DNA of 64,000 nucleotides from contig NZ_VDMJ01000004.1 of assembly GCF_006335115.1 (NCBI RefSeq), positions 1 through 64,000 on the forward strand, read 5' to 3'. Made by a program: the position numbers and the translations under genes. The notes under the pieces were generated by a model, which saw nothing but the letters and a program-made list of their open reading frames with translations, ran no database searches and was not told the DNA's origin. Shown here one piece after another: positions 34,142 through 42,982 of this stretch. Position 1 is the first letter of the stretch, and every line of letters begins with the position of its first letter. The stretch comes from Streptomyces sp. NP160 (lineage in GTDB: Bacteria > Actinomycetota > Actinomycetes > Actinomycetales > Quadrisphaeraceae).

Positions 34142-35932
34142 TCAGCGCTCGGGGCCGCCGCGCAGCACCAGGCTCATCTCGTCGGCGTCCACCACGTCCA
34201 GGGCGCGGGAGAGCGCCTCGGCGTCGAAGGAGCCCTCGTCGCGCGCGTCCAGCAGGGCGTCGCGCTGCGCGCGCAGCCGCAGCAGCCGCGCCTGGCGCGG
34301 GTCGGTGCCGTCCGGGACGGCGGCGGCGCGCCCCGCGTCGGCCACCAGCTGCAGCAGCGCGGAGCGCTGCGCGGCCTCCTCCTCCTCGCTGCGCTGCCGG
34401 GTGGAGCCGACCGCCAGCACCACCCGGCGCAGCGTGAGGCCCTGCAGCAGCAGCGACCCGGCGGCCACGAGGTAGGCCACCAGCACCAGCAGCTCCCGCT
34501 GCGGGGCGTCCACCGGGAGGGTCTGGGCGGCGGCCACGGTCACGGCACCGCGCATGCCCGCCCAGACCACCACCACGCCCTCGCGCCAGCCGAGCGGCTC
34601 GTCGAGCAGGTAGTCGAGGTCGGCGCGCACGCGCCGCAGCCGGGCGGTGATCCTGGCGACGGCGTCCTCGGTCACCGGCCGCCGCCGCGCGGCGCGCCAG
34701 GCACCGCGCAGCCCGCCGCGCCGCAGGCCGCCCCTCACCCGGCCCGCCGGACCGGCCAGGGCGCGCCGGGCGGTGATGGCGGCCGCGACCTCCGCCGGCG
34801 TGCGGTCCTCGAAGCGCTCGGCGAAGGCGCTGAACCTCTCGCGCACCTGCCGGCCCCGGTCCCGGCGCCGCCGGGACAGCCCCAGCAGCAGCGCGACGAA
34901 CAGCGCCCGCACCGCCAGCACGGCCACCAGGGCCACCGCCGCCACGAGCGCGGCGTGGCCCAGGCCCACCTCGCCCACGCCGCCGCCGGAGTCGGGGTCG
35001 GCCGCCACGGCCGCCAGCACCGCCGGCAGCTCCAGCCCCATGAGGAGGAAGACGCCGCCCTCCAGCAGCAGGGACGCGGACCGCCAGGTCTGCCCGTCGG
35101 ACAGCCGCGCCCGCGGGCCCAGCACGCGCGGCGCGTGGTGGTTGGTGACCAGTCCGGCGACGACGGCCGCCACCAGCCCCGAGCCGCCCAGGTGCTCCAC
35201 CGGCAGCGACGCGGCGAACGGCACCGCGAAGGAGATCAGCGTGCCGGCGGCGGGGTCGTCGAGGCGGCGGCGCACCGCCAGGTCGAGGTGGCCCACCACG
35301 AGGCCCACCACGACGGCGAGGGCCACCGCCCACGCGAAGTCCCCGAGGGCCGAGCCCACGGACGGGCCCTCGGACGCGCCCTGCGGGGTGCCGGCCCCCA
35401 CCGCCGCTGCGGCCGCCGCCACCGCGACGGACGTGCGCAGGAGCACCAGGGCCGTCGCGTCGTTGAGCAGCCCCTCCCCCTCCAGCAGGGCCACCGCCCG
35501 CGGCGAGGCGCCCAGGCCCTTGACGATGGAGGTGGCCACGGCGTCCGTCGGCGACACCACGGCGCCCAGGGCGACGCCCCACCAGAAGCCCACGCCCAGC
35601 AGCCAGCTCATGAGCGCGCCCACCGACGCTGCGCTGGCCAGCACGAGCACCACGGACAGCCCGCTGATGGCGGAGGCGTCGCGCCGGAAGCCCATCGCCG
35701 GCAGCTGGACCGCCGCGGAGTACAGCAGCGGCGGGAGGATCCCCGACAGCACCAGCTGCGGGGACACCTCGACGGCCGGCACGCCGGGCAGCGCCGCCAC
35801 CGCCGCGCCCAGGGCCACCAGCAGCAGCGGCGCCGCCACCCGCAGCCGCTCCGACAGCGCCGCCGACAGGCCCACCACCAGCAGGAGGAGCAGGACGACG
35901 ACCTCGGGCTCCACCGGCAGGGTCACGAGCAC
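34142..35932 (-). CDS. CPA1-type Na+/H+ antiporter
   Basis: 596 residues, about twelve membrane helices. GAVVSPTDAVATSIVKGLG and LEGEGLLNDATALVLLRT carry the transport-site Asp residues of NhaP/NHE-like exchangers. A basic cytoplasmic region of about 100 residues (rich in Arg, with AERFEDRTPAEVAAAI) interrupts the helices before the last group, and a C-terminal acidic/basic cytoplasmic tail follows. It exchanges Na+ or K+ for H+ across the inner membrane. GTG start. It lies directly upstream of GH92 with no obvious functional link. Confidence 0.88.
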   Translation of the reverse strand: MLVTLPVEPEVVVLLLLLVVGLSAALSERLRVAAPLLLVALGAAVAALPGVPAVEVSPQLVLSGILPPLLYSAAVQLPAMGFRRDASAISGLSVVLVLASAASVGALMSWLLGVGFWWGVALGAVVSPTDAVATSIVKGLGASPRAVALLEGEGLLNDATALVLLRTSVAVAAAAAAVGAGTPQGASEGPSVGSALGDFAWAVALAVVVGLVVGHLDLAVRRRLDDPAAGTLISFAVPFAASLPVEHLGGSGLVAAVVAGLVTNHHAPRVLGPRARLSDGQTWRSASLLLEGGVFLLMGLELPAVLAAVAADPDSGGGVGEVGLGHAALVAAVALVAVLAVRALFVALLLGLSRRRRDRGRQVRERFSAFAERFEDRTPAEVAAAITARRALAGPAGRVRGGLRRGGLRGAWRAARRRPVTEDAVARITARLRRVRADLDYLLDEPLGWREGVVVVWAGMRGAVTVAAAQTLPVDAPQRELLVLVAYLVAAGSLLLQGLTLRRVVLAVGSTRQRSEEEEAAQRSALLQLVADAGRAAAVPDGTDPRQARLLRLRAQRDALLDARDEGSFDAEALSRALDVVDADEMSLVLRGGPER

Positions 35933-36006
35933 AGCAGCCTAGGCGGGGACGGTGGTGCGGCGACCCGACCCGCGCGCTGACCGGGGGCGGGATCACCGGC
36001 GGGCCG

Positions 36007-36027
36007 CTCCCAGCGTTCGCTGGGAGG
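36007..36027 (+). promoter_or_regulatory. hairpin/palindrome that covers the ribosome site of the GT39-like gene
   Basis: CTCCCAGCG-TT-CGCTGGGAG (36007-36026) is a perfect 9-bp inverted repeat. Its right arm contains most of the GGGAGG Shine-Dalgarno (36022-36027) of the GTG at 36037. It may mask the ribosome site in RNA or act as a DNA operator. Confidence 0.5.
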
Positions 36028-36036
36028 ATCGCGGGT

Positions 36037-37605
36037 GTGACCGCGCTCCTCGACGACCCGCCGACGCAGCGGGCCGCCCCCCGGCGCGCCCGCTGGCGCG
36101 CCGGCTCCGGCTGGCTGCCGGTGCTGCTCCCCGCGCTGCTGGCCGCCGCGCTGACCGCCTACCGCTACGACGCCAAGCCCTTCTGGCGCGACGAGGTCTA
36201 CACCCTCAGCACCGCCGGCCGCGGCGTCGGCGAGATGATGGGGCTGCTGTCCGAGCGCGACGCCGGCCTCGTCGGCTACTACCTGCTGATGCACCCGTGG
36301 CTCGCGGTCAGCGAGGCGTCGTGGTGGATCCGGCTGCCGGGTGCCGTGGCGACCGTCGTCCTCGTGGCGCTGGTGGCGGTGCTCGGGCGCCGCTTCGCCG
36401 GGCCGTGGGGAGCGCTCGTGGCGGGCGCGCTGACAGCGCTGGCACCGGCGGTGTACCTGCACGGGCAGGAGGCCCGCCCGTACCCGATGGCCCTCACCTG
36501 CGTGGTGGTCACCGTGCTGCTCCTCCTGCGCTCCACCCACCGCCCCCGCGCCTGGCTGTGGCCGGTGCTGGCGGTGGTGGCGCTGCTGGCCGTCGTCCTG
36601 CACCCGCTGGTGACGCTGCCGTCCGTGGGGGCGGCGTTCTTCGCGGTGTGGCTGCGGCCGGGCCGCGCGCGTCGCTGGGCGCTGGTGGCGAGCGCCGCGC
36701 CCGCTGGCGTGGTGGGTCTGGGCCTCGTCGCCGCCGGGTCGGCGCAGGCCGCCGAGCGCCCCCCGGCACCGGCCACCCTGCCGGAGTACTTCACCTTCTG
36801 GCGCCTCGCCAGCGACGTCCCCTTCCTCGGGTGGCCCCTCCTGGGCCTGGCCGTGGTGGGTGCCGTGCTGCTGCTGCGCCGCCGCGCCGAGCACGCCCTC
36901 GTGCTGGCGCTGTGGGCGCCGATGCCGCTGCTGGCCGTCACCACGCTCGGGCTCACGGGCGGCTACTTCAACCAGCGCTACGCCAGCGCGGCCCTGCCCG
37001 CCATCGCCGTGCTCGCCGCGGTGGCCCTGGTCGCGCTGCCCGCCGCAGCCCGCCGCCGGGCCCGCGGGCGCCGCTGGGCGGGGTGGGCGGCCGCGGCCGC
37101 CGTCGTCGTCCTCCTGGTGTCCCTGGTGCCGGCGGGCGTGCAGTTCCGCCAGGCGCGGGCGGGCTTCGACGACCCGGAGGGCGCCGCCCGGCAGATCGCG
37201 GCGCAGGCGGAGCAGGGAGACGCGGTGGTCTACGTCGGCAACGTCGTGAGGCCCATGGTCGAGGCGTACTACCCGCCGGGGCTGGCCGGCAGCGACCGCC
37301 TGGCCGACCCGCTGCTCGTGGCCTCCCCGGAGGCCAGCGACACCCTCGGCGGCCTCGAGGTGCGCCGCGTGGGGGACAAGGTCGCGGCGCTCGCCCCGCA
37401 CCGGCGGGTGTGGCTGGTCGGGTCCGTGGCCACCGCCACCGACGACCTCGGCCGCACCACCGGCAACGCGCGCGCGGTGATGGACGGCCGCCGCCTGCTC
37501 TCCAGCACCGACCACAACTGGCTGCGGGTGGAGCTGTGGGAGGTCCGAGACCCCGACACCACCGGCGCGCTCGCGTCGCAGGAGCCGCCCGGCGTGGCGC
37601 AGTGA
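36037..37605 (+). CDS. GT39-like polyprenyl-phosphate-dependent membrane glycosyltransferase
   Basis: 522 residues with about eleven hydrophobic segments. The first extracytoplasmic loop has KPFWRDEVYTLSTA, the acidic motif of GT-C fold enzymes (PMT/ArnT/GT39). LHGQEARPYPMALTCVVV is the second typical loop. The C-terminal 120 residues form a soluble domain with DAVVYVGNVVRPMVEAYYPP. It should transfer a sugar, often mannose, from a polyprenyl carrier on the outer face of the membrane. The acceptor is unknown. A methyltransferase gene follows after 20 bp. Confidence 0.8.
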   Translation: MTALLDDPPTQRAAPRRARWRAGSGWLPVLLPALLAAALTAYRYDAKPFWRDEVYTLSTAGRGVGEMMGLLSERDAGLVGYYLLMHPWLAVSEASWWIRLPGAVATVVLVALVAVLGRRFAGPWGALVAGALTALAPAVYLHGQEARPYPMALTCVVVTVLLLLRSTHRPRAWLWPVLAVVALLAVVLHPLVTLPSVGAAFFAVWLRPGRARRWALVASAAPAGVVGLGLVAAGSAQAAERPPAPATLPEYFTFWRLASDVPFLGWPLLGLAVVGAVLLLRRRAEHALVLALWAPMPLLAVTTLGLTGGYFNQRYASAALPAIAVLAAVALVALPAAARRRARGRRWAGWAAAAAVVVLLVSLVPAGVQFRQARAGFDDPEGAARQIAAQAEQGDAVVYVGNVVRPMVEAYYPPGLAGSDRLADPLLVASPEASDTLGGLEVRRVGDKVAALAPHRRVWLVGSVATATDDLGRTTGNARAVMDGRRLLSSTDHNWLRVELWEVRDPDTTGALASQEPPGVAQ

Positions 37606-37625
37606 GCGAGCCGTACTCTTCTGCG

Positions 37626-38351
37626 ATGCCCTCCAGCGACCACCCGGCCGCTCGGTCATCAGAGGAGCAGCGGCGCTACAACGCCAGCTACGACGAGCAG
37701 CCCGAGGCCTACGAGTCCCTGCGCGCCGAGGGTCACATGACCCGGCGCCGCGTCGAGTACTTCGAGGACGTGCTGCGCCGCGTGCCCGGCACGGTCCTCG
37801 AGATCGGCTCGGGCACCGGGACGCTGCTGCGCCGCCTGGCCGGCAGCCACCCGGAGCGGCGCTTCACCGGTGTCGAGCCGCTGCCCAACTACGTCGACTT
37901 CGCCAACGCCCGCTCCAAGGACCTCGGCCTGGCCAACGTGGTCTTCGAGGTGGGCACGGGCGAGGCGCTGCCGGCCGGCGCGGCCGACGGCTCCGTGGAC
38001 CTCATCGTCAGCGTCGACGCGCTGCACCACGTGGAGGACCTGGACGCCGTCATCGCCGAGGCCTCCCGCGTCGCGGCTCCCGGCGCTCGGTGGCGCGCCA
38101 TGGAGCCGAACCGGCTGCACCCCTACGTCTTCCTCTGGCACACCGTGACCGCGGGGGAGCGCACCTTCGACGCCGGCGACTTCGTGCGCCGCGCCCAGGC
38201 CGCCGGGTGGCGCCTGGCCGGCAAGGACCGGCTCTACATCTTCCCCAGCACCGTGCAGCAGGTGCCGCCGTGGGCCGAGCGCCTCGAGCGGCGGCTCGAG
38301 CGGGTGCCGTTCCTGTCCGGCGGTCTCGCCCTCGACCTCGTCAAGGAGTGA
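37626..38351 (+). CDS. class I SAM-dependent methyltransferase
   Basis: 241 residues. VLEIGSGTGTLLRRLA is motif I, FTGVEPLPNYVDFA the acidic strand, and DLIVSVDALHHVEDLDAVIA motif post I/II, the pattern of Methyltransf_11/UbiE-like small-molecule methyltransferases. The following MEPNRLHPYVFLW segment suits an isoprenoid or lipid substrate, though this is weak. Start ATG 37626. It ends with an 11-bp overlap with the convergent MazG-like gene. Confidence 0.83.
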   Translation: MPSSDHPAARSSEEQRRYNASYDEQPEAYESLRAEGHMTRRRVEYFEDVLRRVPGTVLEIGSGTGTLLRRLAGSHPERRFTGVEPLPNYVDFANARSKDLGLANVVFEVGTGEALPAGAADGSVDLIVSVDALHHVEDLDAVIAEASRVAAPGARWRAMEPNRLHPYVFLWHTVTAGERTFDAGDFVRRAQAAGWRLAGKDRLYIFPSTVQQVPPWAERLERRLERVPFLSGGLALDLVKE

Positions 38352-38706
38352 CCGGCTCCGGGGGCGGCTCGGTGTGCTCGGCCGAGCTGCCGCGGGCCAG
38401 GTGCACCGGGTACTTCTCCGCGTTGGCGGCCAGCTTCTCGGTGAAGGCGCGCTCCACGTCCACGCCCAGGGAGTCGGCGAGGAGCAGCAGGTAGGCCAGC
38501 ACGTCGGAGACCTCCTCCCCGGCGCGCTGGCGCAGCTGGTCGCTGGGGTCGGCGGCCTCGGCGTCGGTGAGCCACTGCAGCAGCTCGGCCACCTCGCCGA
38601 CCTCTCCGACCAGCGCCAGCGCGAGGTTGCGCGGGGTGTTGAAGCGCTGCCAGTCGCGCTCGGCGGAGAAGTCGCGCAGCAGCTGCTGCAGCTCGCTCAC
38701 GTGCAC
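38341..38706 (-). CDS. MazG-like nucleotide pyrophosphohydrolase
   Basis: 121 residues. RDWQRFNTPRNLALALVGEV, then GEVAELLQWL with the metal-binding E-x-x-E helix, and EEVSDVLAYLLLLADSLGVD with the second E-x-x-D helix give the MazG-type four-helix bundle (RS21-C6/dCTPase-like). It hydrolyses NTPs or dNTPs to the monophosphate and PPi, a house-cleaning role. GTG 38706 or 38700 could be the start; the first is chosen. Confidence 0.82.
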   Translation of the reverse strand: MHVSELQQLLRDFSAERDWQRFNTPRNLALALVGEVGEVAELLQWLTDAEAADPSDQLRQRAGEEVSDVLAYLLLLADSLGVDVERAFTEKLAANAEKYPVHLARGSSAEHTEPPPEPVTP

Positions 38707-38740
38707 GAGCCCATCGTGCTCTCTGTTGCACCCGGGCAGG

Positions 38741-39733
38741 TCAGAAGCCGCCGCGGTCGCACACCGGGCCGCGCAGCGACCCCTCGCACTCCACCACCCG
38801 GGCCGCCCACCGGACCCCGCCCGGCACGCCGACGTCCACCCGCACCGGCCCGCCGTCGCCGGTGAACCTGCGGAAGGAGGGGACGGAGGAGCAGCCCAGG
38901 CGCTGCTCCTGGCCGTCCACGGCCAGCGCCGCGGTCGGGTCCGCGGCCAGCCCGCCGGCGTCGGGCACGCCCACGCAGGCGAGCACCACGGCGTAGGTCG
39001 TGGCGTCCCGGGTGAGGAACACCGGCAGCCGCCCGCTGCCGGTCTGGGACTGGGTGGGCACCACGGGCCGGGCGGTGACGGAGCCGACGGCGTCGGAGGC
39101 CACCTGCTGCGCCGTCTCCTCGCCCACCCACAGCCCCGCGGCCAGCCGGACGTAGCCCTGCCGCACCAGGGGCGCGGTGTCGAAGCCCTCCGGCACGAGG
39201 GTGGCGACGACGCCGTTCCCGGACGGCAGCGAGACGCCGCGGGAGGCGGCCTCGTCGGGCGGCGCGCAGTTCCCGCCCAGCCGCACCGGTTCCCCGGCGG
39301 TGCGCACCACCAGGCAGACCTCGCCGTCGTCGTCCTGCGCCACCCAGAAGAGGAGGTCCGTGGTGGCGGTGAGCAGGTGCGCCGTCCCCGGCACCACGCC
39401 CAGGCCGTCGGCGGCCTGCTGCGCGGGGAAGCCGTCACCCGCGCCGGCGGCGCCGCCCTCGCGCAGCGCGGGGAACAGCTCGGTGGCCGACGCCGACCCG
39501 TCCAGGGGCGGGCCCTGCGCGTCCCGCACCACGGCCTGGCGCACCAGCCCGGCGACCACGAGGACGACGACGAGGCCCGCCACGACGAGCAGCCGCCTGC
39601 GGCGCCGCCGCGCCGCGCCCGGTCCGGCCGCCCGGCGCGCGGCAGCGGATGGCGCGGCAGCGGGTGGCTCGGGCCCGTCGAGGTCGGCGTCGAGCTCCTC
39701 GACGTCGTCCCGGGGGCCCACCACGCCCGCCAT
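38741..39733 (-). CDS. membrane-anchored secreted protein of unknown function (paralogue of the 47602 gene)
   Basis: 330 residues; ATG 39733 with GGTGAGG upstream. An acidic cytoplasmic start is followed by a poly-Arg stretch and one membrane helix (LLVVAGLVVVLVVAGLV). The extracytoplasmic 270 residues include ATELFPALREGG, EVCLVVRTAGEPVRLGG, a SLPSGNGVVATLVPEGF strand pair and late conserved cysteines (VVLACVGVP, LGCSSVPS). The 47602 product has the same order of segments, so this is a local family of two. No known domain recognised. Confidence 0.7.
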   Translation of the reverse strand: MAGVVGPRDDVEELDADLDGPEPPAAAPSAAARRAAGPGAARRRRRRLLVVAGLVVVLVVAGLVRQAVVRDAQGPPLDGSASATELFPALREGGAAGAGDGFPAQQAADGLGVVPGTAHLLTATTDLLFWVAQDDDGEVCLVVRTAGEPVRLGGNCAPPDEAASRGVSLPSGNGVVATLVPEGFDTAPLVRQGYVRLAAGLWVGEETAQQVASDAVGSVTARPVVPTQSQTGSGRLPVFLTRDATTYAVVLACVGVPDAGGLAADPTAALAVDGQEQRLGCSSVPSFRRFTGDGGPVRVDVGVPGGVRWAARVVECEGSLRGPVCDRGGF

Positions 39734-39824
39734 CCTCACCCCGCGCGGCGCCGCGTGCTCCCCGTCGCGAGGCGCCGGCGGGCGTGGGTCGCCCGCCCGG
39801 GCCACCAGCCAGAACCCCGCCCGG

Positions 39825-39899
39825 AGGTGTCGGAACCCTGCCTGGACCTGTCGGAACCGGGGCCGGGTTCCGACGCGTCGCGGCAGGGTTCCGACACCT
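39825..39899. repeat. nested inverted repeats with four TCGGAACC motifs
   Basis: A perfect 18-bp inverted repeat (39825-39842 with 39882-39899) encloses an 8-bp one (39851-39858 TCGGAACC with 39866-39873 GGTTCCGA). The motif thus occurs twice in each direction. It fills most of the 227-bp divergent region between the anchored-protein gene and a small unknown gene. Confidence 0.8.
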
Positions 39900-39960
39900 G
39901 GAGGCGGTCCGCGAGGGCCAGGGCGTTGCCCGGAGAGCGCCGCAGGACGACGATCGGCGC

Positions 39961-40173
39961 ATGACCGAGGAGGAGCCCCGCGACGGTGCCGGCGAGCGGG
40001 CCGGCGAGCGGGACGACGACGGCGCTCGTGCCCGGCTGGCGCGGTTCGGGGCGCTGCCGCAGGGCCCGGACCCCAGCACGTGGACCACCGACCAGCCCGT
40101 CGGGCACGGGGCCGACCCGTCGCCCGACCGCTTCGAGGAGCTCCGCAGGAACCTGCTCCTCGGCGGCGCCTGA
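39961..40173 (+). CDS. small acidic hypothetical protein
   Basis: 70 residues from ATG 39961. N-terminal half is Glu/Asp/Arg/Gly-rich and probably disordered; the C-terminal half is RFGALPQGPDPSTWTTDQPV and ends in an amphipathic FEELRRNLLLGG helix. No family recognised, no signal peptide. Its promoter region holds the nested inverted repeats. Moderate support: third-position G/C and a sensible start, but no strong Shine-Dalgarno. Confidence 0.5.
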   Translation: MTEEEPRDGAGERAGERDDDGARARLARFGALPQGPDPSTWTTDQPVGHGADPSPDRFEELRRNLLLGGA

Positions 40174-40192
40174 GCCGAGGACCAGCGGCGGC

Positions 40193-41275
40193 TCAGCCGC
40201 AGGCCAGCGCCACCTGGCGCGCCGCCCACGCCGCCGTGGGGGCGGCGCCCGGGTACTGGGCCGGCTGGCTGGTGCCGTCGTCGTCGAGCAGCACCGGGTC
40301 CACGTGCAGCTCGAGCCCGCCCTCGGAGGGGTGCCCGGCGCGGGCGCAGTCCGGGTCGAGCGAGACCACCGCGGACAGCCGGCTCCCCGCCGGCACCCGC
40401 GCGGGCAGCTCGACGTCGGAGGTGGCGCGCAGCCAGGGGGTCGACTCCAGCGCCACCGTGGTGCCGGTGTCGGCGTCGTTGCGGACCTGCAGGTCCATGC
40501 GGCCGTCGTCGCGGGGGGTCATCGACACCGAGAGCGCCCCGGACGACACCGGGTCGCAGGCGTACGCCAGCTGCTGGGCGATGTCGCCCCAGCCCCAGCC
40601 CGAGTCGGCGACCAGGTAGCGGCGGCGCTCCACCGGCCCCTCGCCGGTGGCGGTCACGGCCACGTCGAGGTCGAGGGAGAACACCCGCGCCTCCTGCTCG
40701 CCCTCGGCGTCCTCCGCGCCCGTGTACGCGCGCGGCACGGGGGGCGCCTTCGAGCAGTCGACGGCGACGGGCAGCGCGAGGACGTTGCTGCCGGCAGGTC
40801 CCACGGCGGCGGCCGCCGGCGGACCGGCGAGGGTGAGGAGCGGCTCGGACGTGCCCCGCACGGTGATGTGCACCGGCCGGTCGCCGCCGTTGAGCACCTG
40901 CACCTGGACGACGGTGAGCAGGCGGCCCTGGGCGTCGTAGGTCGACGGGTCCCCGGCGTAGGCGCTGGTGACGCTGGCGCCGCCCAGCTGGACGGCGCTC
41001 AGCTGCACCGCCCGGGCGAGCTCGTCCTGCGCGGACGCACGGAGCTGACGGCCCGCCGACAGCTCCAGCAGCAGCGCGACCACCGCGACGGCCACCGGCA
41101 GGGTCCACCGGGACGCCAGCCAGCGCGGACGGACCCGACGGTGCGGGCGCCCGTCGTCGTCCTCGTCCTCGTCGGCCCGGTCGTGCGGGCCGCCGCGGGG
41201 CAGCGGCGCGCTCCGGGGCTCGTCGAGGTCGACGACGTCACCGGCTCCCGGGGAGGGGCCGCGCTCGCGGGGCAC
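40193..41275 (-). CDS. membrane-anchored secreted protein, unknown function
   Basis: 360 residues from GTG 41275. Acidic/basic cytoplasmic start, one membrane helix (WTLPVAVAVVALLLELSAG), then an all-beta-looking extracytoplasmic region: VQVQVLNGGDRPVHITVRG, LALPVAVDCSKAPP, VSMTPRDDGRMDLQVRNDAD, with cysteines near 225, 280 and the end. The pattern suggests Ig-like strands. It stands between the CAP/cell-wall-binding gene and the small acidic gene. No family named. Confidence 0.65.
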   Translation of the reverse strand: MPRERGPSPGAGDVVDLDEPRSAPLPRGGPHDRADEDEDDDGRPHRRVRPRWLASRWTLPVAVAVVALLLELSAGRQLRASAQDELARAVQLSAVQLGGASVTSAYAGDPSTYDAQGRLLTVVQVQVLNGGDRPVHITVRGTSEPLLTLAGPPAAAAVGPAGSNVLALPVAVDCSKAPPVPRAYTGAEDAEGEQEARVFSLDLDVAVTATGEGPVERRRYLVADSGWGWGDIAQQLAYACDPVSSGALSVSMTPRDDGRMDLQVRNDADTGTTVALESTPWLRATSDVELPARVPAGSRLSAVVSLDPDCARAGHPSEGGLELHVDPVLLDDDGTSQPAQYPGAAPTAAWAARQVALACG

Positions 41276-41307
41276 GCGCTGACGGTAGGGCCCGGCGGCG
41301 GCCGCGG

Positions 41308-42828
41308 TCAGCGGGTGGGCGTGGACCCGCCGACCACGAGCGCCTCGCCCACCCCGTGCGAGGTCATCCAGGCGGTGGTCGCGCTGCCCCACCCCGAGGG
41401 ACGGACCAGCAGCACCACCTGGCCGGCGGCCCCGGACACCAGGGCGTCGGCGAGCCGCGCGTCGTCACCGGAGGCCACGAGCACCCTCTTCACCGCCACG
41501 CCCTTGGCGACCGCGTGGTCGGCCACGGCCGCGGCGGTGCCGTACCGGTCGTCTCCGGAGAGCCGCTCGTCGGCACCCAGGGCGGCCGCCACGTCCGCGG
41601 GCACGGACGCGGTCCCGCCGACCACCACGACCGTGCGTCCGCTGGTGGCCGACGCGAGGGCGGGCGGCACGTCCGCGGCGCGCGGCGGTGCCAGCAGCAC
41701 CGGGGCGCCGAGGGCTGCGGCGGTGCCGCCGACGGCGACGGCGTCCGCCAGCGAGCCGCTGCCGCGGGCGACGTAGGCGGTGGTGCTCCCGGCCAGCTCC
41801 GGCCGGGCGGCCACCGCGAGGGCGGTGCCGTACCTGTCGGCGCCGGCCACGCGGGTCACCTCCAGCCCGAGCGCCTGCAGGTCGCTGACCACCCGCGGGG
41901 AGACGCTCGCCTCCCCGCCGACCACCACCACCGACCTGATCGACGGCGTGGTCCTCAGCATGTCCGCGACCGCCGGCGAGAGCCCGCCGGTGGTGGTGAG
42001 CAGCAGGGGCCCACCGAGCTCCTTGGCCAGGGGCGCCGCCGGGACGCTGTCCACGAGCCGCTCCCCGGAGACGAGCACCGCGGCCGCGGGCGCGCTGGCC
42101 ACCTTCGCGGCCAGCGCGACGCCGGTGCGGTAGCGGTCCTCGCCCTTCACCACGCTGGTGGGGACGGCGGGGGACGGTGACGACGGCGAGGACGACGGCG
42201 AGGGCGAGGGGGCGCCAGCCCACGGGCCCGCGTAGTAGTCGCCGAAGACGACGGTGCCCCACATGCGGCCGGCGCGGTCGTAGGAGATGCCGTAGCCGAC
42301 GGAGTCGAAGGCGCCGTTGTCGATGTTGGCGCGGTGACCGGGCGAGTCCATCCACATCTGCTGCATCTGCGGGCCGGAGCCGGAGTTGTAGGCGATGTTC
42401 TCCGCGGCGCCGCGCCACCCTGCGGGCATGGTCTTCGTGTAGTCGTAGGCCGGCTCGGCGGGGGAGTGCACCAGCGCCGACCCGCCGGCGCCGCCGTCGG
42501 CCCTGGCCGCCATCCGGTCCGACCACTTCTGCGCGACGGCGTTGAGGGCGGCGTCGCGGTGGAGCTGGTCCAGGCCCTTCGCGGTGCGCTCGGCCTCCGT
42601 GCCCTGCTGGACGGCGGCGATCGCCGCCTGCTGCGCGGGCACCTGCGCGGCCGTGACGTCGGCGAGCACCCCGGCGAGCACCCCGGCGCGCGCGGGTGGC
42701 GCGGTGAGCACCGCTCCCGCCGCCACCGCCCCCAGCGCGCCGGCGAGCACCAGCGCGGTGAGGCGGGTCTGGCGCGGCGTCGTCGGAGGCGTCGGCTGCG
42801 TCGGCGGCGGGACCGGGACGATCGGCAC
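41308..42828 (-). CDS. secreted CAP/SCP-domain protein with three cell-wall-binding repeats (CWB2)
   Basis: 506 residues. Signal peptide with hydrophobic core [20 protein letters not shown] and cleavage near ARA. CAP domain (about 60-200) has [47 protein letters not shown] and a tyrosine-rich end. After a Pro/Ser linker, three repeats of about 90 residues follow, each with a GxDRYxTA start and a VVVVGGxASVxxxV core, which is the CWB2 domain that anchors proteins to anionic wall polymers. The CAP part is of unknown activity in bacteria. A wall-bound surface protein is a firm call. Confidence 0.88.
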   Translation of the reverse strand: MPIVPVPPPTQPTPPTTPRQTRLTALVLAGALGAVAAGAVLTAPPARAGVLAGVLADVTAAQVPAQQAAIAAVQQGTEAERTAKGLDQLHRDAALNAVAQKWSDRMAARADGGAGGSALVHSPAEPAYDYTKTMPAGWRGAAENIAYNSGSGPQMQQMWMDSPGHRANIDNGAFDSVGYGISYDRAGRMWGTVVFGDYYAGPWAGAPSPSPSSSPSSPSPAVPTSVVKGEDRYRTGVALAAKVASAPAAAVLVSGERLVDSVPAAPLAKELGGPLLLTTTGGLSPAVADMLRTTPSIRSVVVVGGEASVSPRVVSDLQALGLEVTRVAGADRYGTALAVAARPELAGSTTAYVARGSGSLADAVAVGGTAAALGAPVLLAPPRAADVPPALASATSGRTVVVVGGTASVPADVAAALGADERLSGDDRYGTAAAVADHAVAKGVAVKRVLVASGDDARLADALVSGAAGQVVLLVRPSGWGSATTAWMTSHGVGEALVVGGSTPTR

Positions 42829-42982
42829 GACCCGACGCTAGGGACCCGGAGCGCCGCGCGTGGTCGTTTCGCCCGGACGCGGCCCAGGACGCGCCCGCGA
42901 CGCGCCGACCCCGGTCGCGCAGGGGTCGGCCGTGGACGCGATGATCGGGCTGAGCCAGCGCCCGCACCTGGGAGGTCCGCCC

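Noticed and set aside
31661-35980. Plus-strand open frame of over 1400 codons opposite GH92 and the antiporter
   Set aside because: His/Arg/Gln-rich antisense shadow; the minus-strand genes have clear family motifs.
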